From the NCBI RefSeq assembly GCF_029784135.1, contig NC_073746.1:143534556-143598555 (forward strand): a stretch of DNA of 64,000 nucleotides, in the 5' to 3' direction. Below the pieces are notes generated by a model. That model did not search any database. It was not told the origin of the DNA and was given only the letters and a program-made list of their open reading frames with translations. The position numbers and the translations under genes are program-made. This document shows, piece after piece, positions 22,525 to 33,339 of this stretch (position 1 is its first letter; every line of letters starts with the position of its first letter). Source of the DNA: Toxorhynchites rutilus septentrionalis. Its lineage: Eukaryota > Arthropoda > Insecta > Diptera > Culicidae.

Positions 22525-23865
22525 CTATAGATTTTTCTCTTCACTATCATCCCCGCTGAACTTTACATCGATCACCTTATTCCGACCCATCGGTTTTGCG
22601 AAATAGCAAATTAATTTTCTAATAAATTCTGCAATAATTCTTCCCGCTCGCATCTCAACCGTATCGGAAAACATTTGCCGGTCCTCAACGTCCTCATCCG
22701 GATGTTCATACACATCAGCATATTCAATGTTACTCAAGAGCATAGCTTATCCTTCTTGGTATCCTTTCTAAACCATCAACATTTGTTCATTGTTATATAC
22801 GATGTTGTGAATCAGTGCAATGAACCTTTTACTCCGGAAGGTTTTACTGTAACCTTGGTCGCTTCTGCACGAGCGGTGGTAAATCGACACCAAACTCGAA
22901 GTACACAATGCCCAAACACGATACTTTCCATACCTCAAGTTTACTAATAGGTCTGTTGGTCGGCAAACCTTTCCAGTAATTACACATGCAGTTGCTATCA
23001 GTATCACTTCTAGTAAGTGAAGGATGATAATAATAAGTAAACTGAATTATTTTTCACGCAACTGATGTGCTCACAAAAAATGCGTGAAAATATTGCGTAA
23101 TTTCAAGAGAATCGCGTAATAAAAAGATTGCCCCTTCATCGGTGCGCGCTCGTTACAACCACACTCGCACGCGCACTCACAGAATTTCTCTTCCCAATGA
23201 GAAAGTGTATCACTATAACAATCCCTGCTTTGCATGTTCTTGCACGGATGTCCTTTAGAACCATGTGTTGTTGAACCAAAATATCTGTTGGACAGAGAAT
23301 CATTATTAGAAATACTGTTCAAGAAATGGTCCCGTTGTTTCGTTACATATGTGTTCGTGCCGCAAGGAGAAACAGAATCCGAACGACAAATTGTAATTGA
23401 TGTGCAAAAGACGACATCCACCTTCTGTCCCCACAGCTGGAAGGAACTCCGGGGAAAGCATATTATAGTAATCTTCTATAAGCACGTCGTATTGTTCCCT
23501 TCTAAAATAGCTCATTGCCTGATCCACGGAATCATTGTATATCATCCAACAGCCACCTCCGGTGGCATCCATTCGGAATGAAGTGCATTTTGGGTTTGAG
23601 CGGTGGGATCTGTGGACGATTTTTTAATTAACTTTGTGGCATCAGATACAATCAATACTATACCTATAGCAAGGTTTTCTCCAGCTTTGAGTTTTACACT
23701 ATTCGAAGGTGCGCTCGTAGGAGTTATCGTCACTGACGGTGTGATGATTAGATTGGACCCTGTTCGGATTGCTCCAATAGGTAACATATGTCGCAGTATA
23801 ATAAGTACCTCCCGGGAGTAAAAGTAAACGTTGAAGCGGTTTCGCGATATTGATAGGTGACCCAT
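22525..23865 (-). pseudogene. unidentified decayed coding region
   Basis: Several consecutive minus-strand open pieces (23865-23542, 23572-23306, 23421-23071, 22743-22525) have amino-acid composition of real protein: for example ITPSVTITPTSAPSN, CWMIYNDSVDQAMSYF and EYADVYEHPDEDVEDRQ. The frame changes between them and no coherent splice model emerged. The ITPSVTITPTSAP piece would suit a p66/simjang-type protein, matching the p66-like exon upstream at 24179, but this link is speculative. The cysteine-rich piece at 23230-23150 is unexplained. Confidence 0.35.
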
Positions 23866-23995
23866 GACTGAAATGGAAGGATGAATATAAAAACGAAAAG
23901 TAAAAAAGTCTTACCTGACTGGATTTGTATTAACTGACATTATGTTTTTCGAATGAGCTGGAAATGCGACCGCACTGAGTAACCCTTTCGTTAGG

Positions 23996-24179
23996 GGACT
24001 GGTATCGAAGCTCGAGGGTTGTTCATGTTTGTATTACTTGAAGTCACGATGCAATTTTCCATAATCATTACGTGTTGAGACTGTTTCAACTTCTTCAATA
24101 ACATCAACATAGTTTCTTCGTTGCGAAGTTCTCCCTGAAGATTCTTCAAACCTTGTTCCCGTTTCAAAATTTTCTGCGA
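23996..24179 (-). pseudogene. p66/simjang-like helix exon fragment
   Basis: After an acceptor (TTGACAG) at 24180 the minus strand reads SQKILKREQGLKNLQG then ELRNEETMLMLLKKLKQSQ. This resembles the conserved N-terminal coiled-coil region of p66 (GATAD2 family, simjang in Drosophila), which binds MBD proteins in the NuRD remodelling complex. The frame continues only to a stop near 23996. The preceding minus-strand sequence (24370-24190, with PATVLSKYEDDQ and poly-Ala) may be linked to it but is in another frame. No zinc-finger region is found, so a pseudogene fragment is the likeliest reading. The identification rests on one short motif. Confidence 0.5.
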
Positions 24180-24957
24180 CTGTCAATTTTTGGTACGATA
24201 CACTGGTCATCCTCATATTTGGACAGTACTGTGGCTGGAGTGGCAGTAGCAGCTGCAGCAGCAGCACCATTGAACGAACGATCATTAGCTTTAGCTGGTA
24301 GCAACACTATCTGGCGTTTCAGCGTATGATTTGGGCTCAGTACAGGGACGCGACACCGGTCTTTCTGGGATGCCACTGGCCACTGAGGGTGGAAGTGCCG
24401 GAGTAATAGTCCATCTAAAACATTCCGTTAAAAAACGCAGATCACGAGCCGTTACGGGAGATATTGTAGATATGTAGAAGCTCCAAAAGAATGCACCACT
24501 CGTTGTGGGACCGGGTCTAAAAACGAATGTGAAGATGCCTGCAGAGCAAACAAATGTAAACATTACAAACATTAACGAAGATGGTCAATAACTACTTACT
24601 TCAACCGGGATTATATCTCCAATTTCCAACGAATCTGCTTTTTTATCCGTGCTTGTGTCTTCATGCGTTGAAAAAGTCCGATTAAACAAAAAAAAAAGAT
24701 CAACAAGATCTATTGAAATCATTCGTTTCAATGAAGAGACGTCTGTAATGTAAATGGCCGTATCGCATGGCAATTTGGTTATAAAAAACGTATTGTGTTT
24801 TGTTTGTAAACAAGAGTGTGAAAAACTGTTTCATTATTCCGCGGACGCACTTGAACATCCTTTAATCCATATCGTAAATAAGATTTGTGTTTTGATGCTG
24901 CAATTAATTAATATAGATAAGAACATGCGGAAATAACATTAAAATATCCATCTAAAC

Positions 24958-25111
24958 CTTTTTTGATAAGTTTATGAATGTTCTTGGTTAATTTCTTCGG
25001 CGCCATGGGCTGAGTGATTGCATTCGTATTTTTAAGTTTCACATCATATTCTTCCTTAACGATAGTTGTGTCGTTTTCGGCATCTGGTTTCTCTACCTTT
25101 ATATTTCCTAT
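24958..25111 (-). pseudogene. NHP2: N-terminal fragment of NHP2 (H/ACA ribonucleoprotein subunit), start codon lost
   Basis: NHP2 binds box H/ACA RNAs and serves in rRNA pseudouridylation. The 51 codons here read IGNIKVEKPDAEND, EEYDVKLKNTNAIT and QPMAPKKLTKNIHKLIKK, matching the start of NHP2, including the conserved PMA-KKLTKK--KLIKK signature. The expected ATG is ATA. The match stops exactly at AAAAAAG|GTTTAG, which could be a former exon end, and the RNA-binding L7Ae fold that should follow is absent. Together with the p66-like piece on the same strand this points to scattered gene fragments rather than a working gene. Confidence 0.65.
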
Positions 25112-25169
25112 TATTATCTCGAAATCAGGGGATAGTTTAGTTGACCAACGCCTTGCAATACCGCAATGC

Positions 25170-25275
25170 TATTTCTTGCTATTTCTTGATTCCGTAAACT
25201 GTCGACCGTGGAAGGCCCGTTTCGTCAGCCACTTGTAGAACACTCTCACCACGATTTATCAAAATGTTATTCTGA
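25170..25275 (-). pseudogene. HTH fragment of a pogo/Tigger-like transposase
   Basis: Minus strand reads NILINRGESVLQVADETG followed by LPRSTVYGIKK and a stop. The pattern (GES-xx-VA-xxxGLPRSTVYxIKK) is that of the N-terminal helix-turn-helix of CENPB/Tigger-type transposases. Directly downstream is the NHP2-like fragment. A 10-bp direct duplication (ctatttcttg twice, 25170-25189) lies at the end. Confidence 0.5.
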
Positions 25276-25362
25276 GTCCATTTTGATGTTTTTCTTGATT
25301 TGATTGATTGGTTCTAACTTGTTTTTCACATTCTGTTTTTCGTTTGTGCTGTGTTTGTTGAT

Positions 25363-25448
25363 ATTCGCGTTGACGGCACTGAGCTTCGTTTCATGATTTT
25401 GGGAGCGTCCAAGATAGTAATTAATTTTCAGGCGGAATGAACACGTTT
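25363..25448 (-). repeat. half of the foldback found inside the 490-bp hAT MITE
   Basis: CGTTGACGGCACTGAGCTTCG, GGGAGCGTC and TTTTCAGGCGGAATGAACAC match one arm of the internal foldback of the element at 20572-21061. Only this arm is present, so the foldback existed independently of the hAT ends or was left by deletion. Confidence 0.6.
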
Positions 25449-25452
25449 TCAA

Positions 25453-26765
25453 AATTAAAATTATGAATAAAAATTAACTTATTCGTATCAAATTAGTATT
25501 CTATTTAAATGAAATACACTTTTTTTACATGGGGTAAAAAAACCTTATACGAAAATCGTGTTTGAGAACAATTTTATATTATATATAATGAAAGGCTTCA
25601 GTCAAAATATCAGAAGTGTATAGACAATCGATTAAATAAGAATCAAAAATACGTGTTTCAAGTAATTAATTAACATGGTGTACAAATTTTCATTCAAATT
25701 TTATTATTTCAAAACTGGCTTCGTGCCTTCTAATCTGATATAGATTACACTATCGAGTTTTGTCCCTAATTGAAAGTCGCCACCAGACGTCGACACTAAC
25801 CACTGTCAGTGCGGATTCACCTCTGGTTCGAACAGGTTCTGAATCAGTAAAGATGCTGCTGTCAAAGAAACCTCGGACAAATCGAAAATATTTTTATTGA
25901 CAAAATGGCAGCCGTTTGAAGAAAAAAGTGCTCTTTAAAACGTTTCCCAATTTTGAAAAAAAGTGAAATTAAAAATAATACTTTTTATTATTTCATGCGA
26001 TAGAGAGATGCATACAGAATGTATTCATAAAAATTCAACATAAATCGGTTCATCAGATCTAGATATCGAGATATCGTGTACGCCAGTTTGAAAAAACGCG
26101 TTTCAAGTTAATTGTTACGTCCGTACTAGATTAGATACCGCATCACTGAAAAGGCTATTACCCGGTAAATAATGGCATTTTCGAATGCTTGAATGCCTAA
26201 ACTACAGAAATATTAAGATTTTTAGGTCAAGGTAATGAGGACGAAGTTCACAGGACGAGTTCATCTCGTTAAGAGATAGCTCCCAGAATCAGAAGCAAGT
26301 GTTGTTATCTTTTAGTTTTCGTTTGAAATGCATGCTTCATCATTATCGGTAATTCATCAAATTTTAATGAAAGTTATTGCTTGCTGTTACTTGAATACAT
26401 AAAACCCGTAGCACTGAACCTTACTTAATCAATTTTCTATATTTTATTCCGAAATGCGTACTAAAATTCATCATCATAAAATAAAAATATACCTAGATTT
26501 TATTTTAGTTCAAGATTTTTTCACCATTTGCGGAAAAACCTGTTACTCTATTACGTAGAGCAACATATTTGATGCGAAGAAAATGATTTTCATTTTTATT
26601 TTCTTATTTTCAAGTTTATTCATTCCACCTAGAAATCCGTTATCATTTTCGTTCAGTCATACCATTTATTTATTTATTCATTGTCAGTCATTACCATTGA
26701 ACCAAAGTAGACAGATTGGTCCACTACCTCGAACTCATCGCGTCGATCATTACACTACTACCTAA
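25453..26765. other. non-coding, nothing recognised
   Basis: AT-rich, no convincing frame. AGGACGAAGTTCACAGGACG near 26238 faintly recalls the CGAACTTCGTCC motif of the repeat at 44811. Confidence 0.4.
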
Positions 26766-27000
26766 TCAGGCCCTGTCGTGCTCGGATCTGGAAGCCGACA
26801 TGTATTTGGTTTTGGACGCATTGATTTTCAGTCCAATTATCTCTACTTCGTGCTTAAGTCTGGTGTTATGGTCAGCTACCGTCTTAAATGTTCTGCCGAC
26901 AATGTCTAAGTCATCAACGAAGCAGATGAATTGACTGAATCTATTATAAATCGTACCATACAAGTTAAACACCGTCTCTACTGTCATGATTGCCGCTGTG
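26766..27000 (-). pseudogene. non-LTR reverse transcriptase fragment
   Basis: Minus strand frame with FVDDLDIVGRTFKTVADH then LKINASKTKYM. The first carries the catalytic DD of reverse transcriptases (usual FADD changed to FVDD) and the second the downstream KTK motif of LINE enzymes. About 80 codons survive. The clade cannot be assigned from this piece. Confidence 0.65.
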
Positions 27001-27125
27001 TTAGACGTTCGGTATTTTTTGTCCCAGTTGATAATCGAAGAGTAACAAAAAAAGTAGTATTTTTTACCAAATTTCAATGAAATTTTATCTGTAATAAAGT
27101 GACAAATATTTTACCTCCGGTCAAA

Positions 27126-27466
27126 TAAGGTGACCATACACTGTTTGTCCGGAGGTATTGGGCACTTTTTGTCAGGTAAAGTTTGGTTTAAAATTTGTAC
27201 AAACACTATTTTGTTTGACACTCTTCAATTATGAACAGTGACAAACAATGTCAAACATCGAACATTGGAAAATTGACAGAAATATATACCATCTACCGAT
27301 AGGCTTGAAAAATAGACTGACAAAAATATCTAGGGCATCCAATAATTGAATATTTGCTTGTCGTGTGTTGTGTCGAGTATATTTGATCGGTACACGTTGA
27401 TCAAATTTTATTTGTCAAAAAGAGTCAAATATTTGGTTTCGGTCAAACAGTGTATGAGCACCCTAA
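27126..27466. mobile_element. 335-bp MITE with TAA target duplication
   Basis: Element 27129-27463. The left end reads GGTGACCATACACTGTTTG and the right end is the inverse of GGGTGCTCATACACTGTTTG. TAA stands on both sides (27126-27128, 27464-27466). The 3-bp TWA-type duplication suggests a Harbinger-related MITE. Repeated CAAATATT/TGTCAAA motifs fill the interior. It lies ~365 bp upstream of the CSN8 start codon. Confidence 0.75.
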
Positions 27467-27830
27467 CGTATATGGAAGCACGGACAGCAATGCATGAGAA
27501 GATTTTTTATTATGCTTAATTTGGCATCCCAACGCAGAACATTCCAGTTTCCAGCGTTCCCATGAAACAAAAGTCATTTTGTGAGCGAACGTTTCTATCC
27601 TGTGTAGTCTGGCCGAAATTTATGCTCCTACCGACATACGATAAAAATCGGTTTGAGCAAGTCTTTTCGTTTGTCAGATGTGAACATGAACATTTATTTC
27701 TGTTAAAATACAAATATCTTTACATATCCTGTGTCAGCTACGAAAAACATAAACAAGCTGCAGTTGCTGCAGGCAAACATCGCGCTGATCGATTTAGGAA
27801 AATATATAATATTTTACTAATTCCACCGTC

Positions 27831-28632
27831 ATGTTCTCAGAAAAAATAGGACAACTTACACAGTTGCTCGAGAAACAAGAAATAGAGGTAGGTTCAAACA
27901 TATTGGTTTGATCAGTTTTGCTTCATTACATCATCTTTCTGTGTTATTGGTGTAGGCACCGAATGGGATAGTTTCAGTTCAACTATATTCAGAATTATTT
28001 GCAGCGTATTTGTACCGAGACGACCTGTGAGTATTGTTTAGAAATTAATTTCATAATGTGGTGGTCAACTATGTTTATTTTCAATACTGGTATCAAACTT
28101 ATCGTGCTTTTTCCACCCAACCGGTATTTCGAATACACAACATTTCATACATATGTAGTTGCCACCCAATATCAATTGATTATGTTATTATTACAGGTGC
28201 AATGCCCGATTTCTGTGGAAACGTATTCCCCTTAGCGTCAAAACCGGCCATGCTGAACTGGAGCAAATGTACAAAGTATATCAGTGCCTGTGGAATAATG
28301 ACATTGCCGGATTTTATAAAGTCATAAATCACGACTGGTCCAAGCATGTGTCAGAGCTTATGTTTGAATTGAAGGAAAAAATTCAACACGAAACTATCAA
28401 TCTTATTGGGCGGGCGTACAGTTCGATCCTTGAGAATGTTTTCTCTGAAATGACCAACCAAACGCCGGATATGATCGATGAAATGTGTAAAAATCTCAAA
28501 TGGGAAATCGTGGAAGGACCCCGCCCTAGGCTAATTCTGCCAAAGCATCCGGTAGCAGAGAAACCGTTAGTAGTAAGTGCCGAAGATCAGTTGCAGGAAT
28601 TAACCAATTTCGTTTCATTTTTGGAAAACTAA
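27831..28632 (+). CDS. CSN8: COP9 signalosome complex subunit 8
   Basis: Subunit of the COP9 signalosome, which removes NEDD8 from cullin-RING ligases. Exons 27831-27887, 27956-28026 and 28197-28632; introns of 68 and 170 bp are GT-AG and phases match, giving 187 residues, the usual size of CSN8. The start is fixed by ATG followed by an in-frame 19-codon exon. Recognisable parts: NARFLWKRIPLSVK (conserved family block), LEQMYKVYQCLWNND, then the PCI/winged-helix part (~105-155, ELKEKIQHETINLIGRAYSS) and a C-terminal helix. AATAAA at 28673 lies 41 bp past the stop. No lesion seen; the gene sits between a MITE and a longer repeat element. Confidence 0.93.
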
Positions 28633-28689
28633 GAATTTTGTGTGCAAGAAAAATGCTATCAGTTTTCGTTCGAATAAATTATCGCCTGA

Positions 28690-29281
28690 AATTCTGACAA
28701 TTTTTCCTTTAATTATTTTATTGATGAACACGTTTAGCCCCGCGACTAACCCTAAGGATCGACACTGAGTTTTTTTTTGCTAGAAGAGCGTTGATCACTG
28801 GAACTGACAGCTACAAAGTAACAAAACAAAAAAATATATGGTTTTGACTTCGGATATGTTGCAAAATGTGATTTTTCTAATCGAATTTCTGACTATTTCA
28901 TTTTTATACAATAAATATTTTTGGGAGCTGAGACCGTATTGCCGTTTTCATAATATCCGGCACGACTCGTTTCATACAAGATAAATAGTATTGCAAGTGT
29001 TTTAAAGGGCCTGGCCGGGTAAGGGAGTAAAAAGTGCCTCTAAACCAAATTACCAGCTGTATGGCAAATATTGTATAGGATATTAAGTAAGTAATTTTGA
29101 CGGTTTATTTGAACCCCTATGTGGTTTAACATAGGATCTATAGTGAAAAACCTACTTTTTCGATTATTTCACGCCATAAAAATATTATTTCGTATATGTT
29201 TGAACAGAACGCAAGACAATTCCGAAGGAAAACAAAATATCCATTCATCCATTTATTGAGAATTGTTTTAGATGCAACTAC
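28690..29281. other. intergenic, nothing recognised
   Basis: AT-rich sequence after the CSN8 gene with no convincing frame or repeat. Confidence 0.45.
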
Positions 29282-29965
29282 AAATCTCGCGTAACTTTTG
29301 AAAAGGTCCAATGTAACATTTTCGTCAACTCGAGAAAAACGAAGTTGAAGACCCGAACATTATTCCGCGAATTGTCTTAAAAGTTATCGATCTTTATCGC
29401 TCCTCTCACCACTAGCGATCAAGAATAGCTCTCCAAAACCAATCGTAGCTGTTGTTCCGTGATTTGAGTTTAAAGTTGAAGCCAAGGAGCGAAAAATGTT
29501 ACATTGGACGTTTTGACTGCCCGCGTTTGCACATTGGACATATTACGTTGCACGATAAGAATTTGAAACTAACTACTAAACAACAAAAAAAAATCAGCAT
29601 TTCGTTCTAAAGGCAGATTATTATTGTTATCACCCGTTGAATTGAACTGAAATCGATAACAACTACTGTAAGAAACAAAAACTCAAAACGACCGAAGTAC
29701 GACTTCGTGTTGTTTTGACTGCTTTGTTACTTCGGACGATTCGGGCATCGGAGGAAAGTGGCGTCCGAAGTAACAGCTGGGTGCTTAAAATCCGAATCTG
29801 TACATTGGATATTTTTTGTATCGGCGATAAAAAGATGAAGAAAATAGATACGTGAACGATTGTTTTTGTAATGCATTCAATGATTGAAGACTAATAGCGT
29901 GCATCCATTAACTCGATTTGTTTACATTTGTTACATAGGACCTTTTCAAAAGTTACGCGAGAAAT
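29282..29965. mobile_element. 676-bp TIR element (MITE), possible AAAT duplication
   Basis: Element 29286-29961. The left end CTCGCGTAACTTTTGAAAAG and the following GTCCAATGTAACA are inverted at the right end (CTCGCGTAACTTTTGAAAAG, GTCCTATGTAACA). AAAT flanks both sides. Inside, GTTACTTCGGACG at ~29727-29739 pairs with CGTCCGAAGTAAC at ~29763-29775, a 13-bp stem. No coding capacity. Confidence 0.75.
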
Positions 29966-30149
29966 GATTACTAAGCCAATGGTAGTCCTACGTTAACCTT
30001 GCGGTTATATCACAGATATAACTCACTCCTAGTTTTTTTTTCTTTCGAGTGGGAAAAGATGCAGTTTTGAATAACGACATCCTTCAACAACTGGAAGGTC
30101 AGAGTTTAATTTTCATGAAGTCCCCTTCGCAGGCTCCGGCCGCACTAAC

Positions 30150-30301
30150 CATCTTCTTCTTCTTAATGGCACTAACGTTCCTAGAGGAACTTCACCGTCT
30201 CAATAAAGTATTACTTGCGTCATTTTTAGTTAGTACTTAGTTGAGATTTCTATGACAAATTACACGCCCTGAATGAATTCTGAGTGGCAAGCTCTAGATT
30301 A
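30150..30301 (-). repeat. tRNA-derived SINE family A, 3' part, split by the element at 30302
   Basis: Reverse strand carries the body and GAAGAAGAAG tail of the SINE seen complete at 60282-60530: AATGGC.TTAACGTTCC, GTCTCAA, TTGAGATTTC and GGCAAGCTCTAGA. It resumes after the inserted element at about 33292 with CGCGTGGCCACAGTGCACG, as in the copy at 58400-58440. Confidence 0.8.
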
Positions 30302-30773
30302 GTGGCTGTCCACATACCACGTGGACAGAAAAATCGTGTTTTTGAACCCCCCCTCCCCCTCCGTGGACAAACGTGGACATTCACTATACCCCTCCCCCTG
30401 TTGTCCACGTGGACATTACACCAATTATTTCTAAAAAAATCCAAATAAAATTGAACCTCTCTTAAATTTCATTTTGGGATTGATTCTATTTTGTGTTCTA
30501 TAGTTTTATGGATAACAATGTTAGCTTAAATAATAATAGCGGTTTATTTTAAATTCGTTTATTCTCTATCCAGCTTTCTCCGGGAAGTTATTTGTATCGC
30601 TCTTTAGTTTCTTCTAAATTCCATTTATGCTGTCAGGTTGTTTTTACCGCTGAAATCCATATAAAAAAATCACTTGAGAATCTATTCTCGGGAATTCTTT
30701 TTTTCTTATTCTTATTATCATTCTTTATAATCATATACAATTATTTGCCAATTTTATTTATTTGGTTGAGCTG

Positions 30774-31225
30774 TAACAGTTCGGCTGAAAAATTCATAAG
30801 GTTGACGTCTAGATGGTACCTCTTGCAAAAATATACTTGACAATCACAAAGCACCATCATGGATACGTGTCAAAATTTGACAGCAATCGGTCGATTGGTT
30901 CGTGAGTTACAGCATTGAGAGTGAAGCAACTTTTATTATTGTGAAAAAATTGAAAAATCACAAACGAATGAAAACTATGGCAACATTGCATGAATTGGGC
31001 TTCGAATTGCTTCCGCATCCACCGTATTCTCCAGATCTGGCCCCCAGCGACTATTTTCTGTTCGCAGACCTGAAGAGAATGTACGCTGGCAAGAAATTTA
31101 AGACCGATGATGAAGTGATTACCGAAACCGAGGCCTATTTTGAGGAAAAACCGAAAGATTACTATAAAAATGGTATCGAAAAGTTGCAAATCGTTTTACT
31201 GTGTTACTTTTCAGCCGAACTGTTA
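30774..31225 (+). mobile_element. internally deleted mariner, 448 bp
   Basis: Element 30776-31223 has inverted ends ACAGTTCGGCTGAAAA and flanking TA on both sides. It carries the mariner 5' region joined by deletion to the end of the transposase gene. It lies inside the 2990-bp element and so is younger than it, or was carried along. Confidence 0.85.
30902..31195 (+). pseudogene. mariner transposase, C-terminal remnant
   Basis: Encodes LHELGFELLPHPPYSPDL, APSDYFLFADLKRMYAGKKF and the following ETEAYFEEKPKDYY. YSPDLAPSDYFLF is the diagnostic mariner (DD34D) motif holding the third catalytic Asp. The first two catalytic residues are lost in the deletion, so it is not an active enzyme. Confidence 0.9.
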
Positions 31226-31680
31226 TATGTTTTCAAAAAAAAAATCAGACAATGAAATCTAGGGCTTCATTACGAAATCGTTATTGGAATCGCAAGACAA
31301 AGCAGCAGTGATAAAAAATCGATATCGGTATCATCATGATGTTCAAGTTATAAGAATGTCGTGTTAAATTATGTAGTGTTAGTTTGTTTAACACACAAAT
31401 GGCGGCTCAAATGAACAATAAACCTGTATCGTGATCGCTGGCTTCATCTACCAATGATTTTTCTGTTCAACCTCGTAAGACTTGGAAAATATTAGGTTGT
31501 TCCCGAATTCGTGCCGACTTTAAGGGAAAAAAATCCAAAGTATCATTCTTACAAACACACAATTATTCGAATGTATTGGGTCATTTAAAAAGTATTCGCG
31601 TTTTTCTGTTTAATTTCTGAATGTTTTTTTTATGTAGGACTACGTCTAAAAATTTCGGACGCTTATATCTCGATCATTTC

Positions 31681-32031
31681 TTAATAGATCGCAATTATGT
31701 TTGCAAGGTCTGGGATAAACCATGGATGCATCAAAAATTCCCAACTAATCGCCCTAATTTTTTGGAGCGTCATCAAAAATTTATGTGACACTTTTCTGTT
31801 GATCGATTCTGGTGGTTTCTTCCATAATCGCCTCGTGAAATCTATCCAGTTGTGAACCGTACAACACGGAATTAACCTTTTGGCCATGTAACTCCTCATA
31901 ATCGGAGATTCGCTTCCAGTTCCACCATACACACCGCGTCCCTTTTTGTGTAATCCTGGCTTTGATGTTATTTGCAGTGGTTTGTCTTGCTTATCCCATG
32001 ATCTTTGCAAACAATATCGTATTTTACCCAT
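31681..32031 (-). pseudogene. Tc1-like transposase remnant
   Basis: A 116-codon frame with KIRYCLQRSWDKQDKPLQ and GRGVYGGTGSES (compare the usual RYWRDxRxxP and VMVWGGIS of Tc1 enzymes), and HPWFIPDLANI near the end (compare WPAxSPDLNPIEN). Catalytic residues are degraded. Inside the 2990-bp element. Confidence 0.5.
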
Positions 32032-32639
32032 TTCTATACACCGTGATCGATTTTCTGATGAAAATTCAGTCCAAAATTTACAAAATGTAGCAAAAATTTA
32101 CTATAATTCATGTGGCTTCCAAACATCGAGTTTCTTTACGAAGTTTTTTTTTAATATTGATTGGTTAATTCTTATGCCTAGTTTACACAGTGTAAGGTAT
32201 TGCTGAATCGATCCTTCCGCAATTTCAAAACCCAACCTCCCAACACTTGTTTGGTTTCTCGTAAAAAAACTGGACAAGGTTCTTTTCCATGCTACCCAAT
32301 GGGCCGAAATTATTGCGCTCAAGAAAAGTGGCCCGAAAAATTAATAACCGGAAAGTGCAATATCTGGTGATGATGGCGGGTGAAATAGCACTTCTCAGGC
32401 AAACCTAACATTTTCGGCCAGGTTGTCAAAGAGAAGGAAGATTGACATTGTCCTGATGGAATATGACGTCTATTTTATTGGCTAATTATGTTAGTTTATT
32501 CTGGACTTTAGTTTCGTTTAATTATAAGCAGTTCTTGTTAGAATCTATCGAAGCTCTGTAGAAGCACATTAAACGGAATTCCTTTCCAATCTCACCAGAC
32601 ACAAGACGCAAAAGTATGGAACCGATATATTGTAGATTT

Positions 32640-32900
32640 ATAGAAATCGCATCTACCGTTTACACTAGCGTGAACTTCTATAATGAATATATTCATATTT
32701 TCGGTGAATTTATTCACCTGAAGTAGAACTGCATCCAACTTTAGTGATTTCTCTCCAGTGAGAAATTCACAAGCGTTTACATATGGTGAATTTATTCAAG
32801 TTATATATACCTCGAATAAGTGTATCATATTTATTCTCATCTGTTTACACCTTTTTTCACGTGAATAAATTCATCTATAGCTATAGATCTCCCTAATGTA
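32640..32900. repeat. AT-rich foldback-like segment
   Basis: Repeated GTGAATTTATTCA/TGAATATATTCA motifs and GTTTACA blocks near both sides (32655, 32776, 32845) suggest an old MITE inside the 2990-bp element. Its ends are not clear. Confidence 0.35.
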
Positions 32901-33339
32901 AATCCGTCATAACATACTTTGATGGTATCTTCGTCCTGGCGGAATGTATGATCCTCTTCTGCCAATGTAAATAAATCCATCACTCTCAGTTCATGTGCGT
33001 TACTCTCAAAATACACATTTCAGCGAAACAGTTCAACAATATGAAAAAATATGGTCTCTTATTGATAAATACGGAGTACTCGCAAGGGGCGGCAAGATTG
33101 AAATTTGATAAAAATGCAGAGCAGATTTTATTCTTTATTGATTATGGATATTAATGTATTTTCAAAAATATTCATTTTATGTATCCACGTGGACATTATC
33201 TGAACCCCCTCCTCCCTCTCCGTGGACAATCGTGGACATTTTCGTACCCCCTACCCCCCTAAAGTTGTCCACGTGGTATGTGGACAGCCCCTTACGCGTG
33301 GCCACAGTGCACGTCTCGGTACCGTATTGTATTTATCAT

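Larger units (their letters stand above)
30299..33294. mobile_element. 2990-bp element with GTCCACGTGGAC boxes, TTA target duplication
   Basis: Element 30302-33291. Ends are inverted: GTGGCTGTCCACATACCACG on the left, GGGGCTGTCCACATACCACG on the right (reverse complement). TTA flanks both sides, and the host SINE continues across the insertion, so the boundaries are firm. Each end has three boxes in the same order inward: terminal box, CCGTGGACAAxCGTGGACAT, and GTCCACGTGGAC, set in C-rich spacers. The TTA duplication suggests a PIF/Harbinger relative (inference). The interior has a deleted mariner and a Tc1-like remnant, and no transposase that would match the ends. Related end pieces lie at 34970-35030 and 38396-38511. 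Confidence 0.85.

Noticed and set aside
23071..23572. Cysteine-rich minus-strand frames as part of a pickpocket (DEG/ENaC) channel
   Set aside because: The cysteine spacing and transmembrane segments do not fit the family, and neighbouring pieces do not extend the match.
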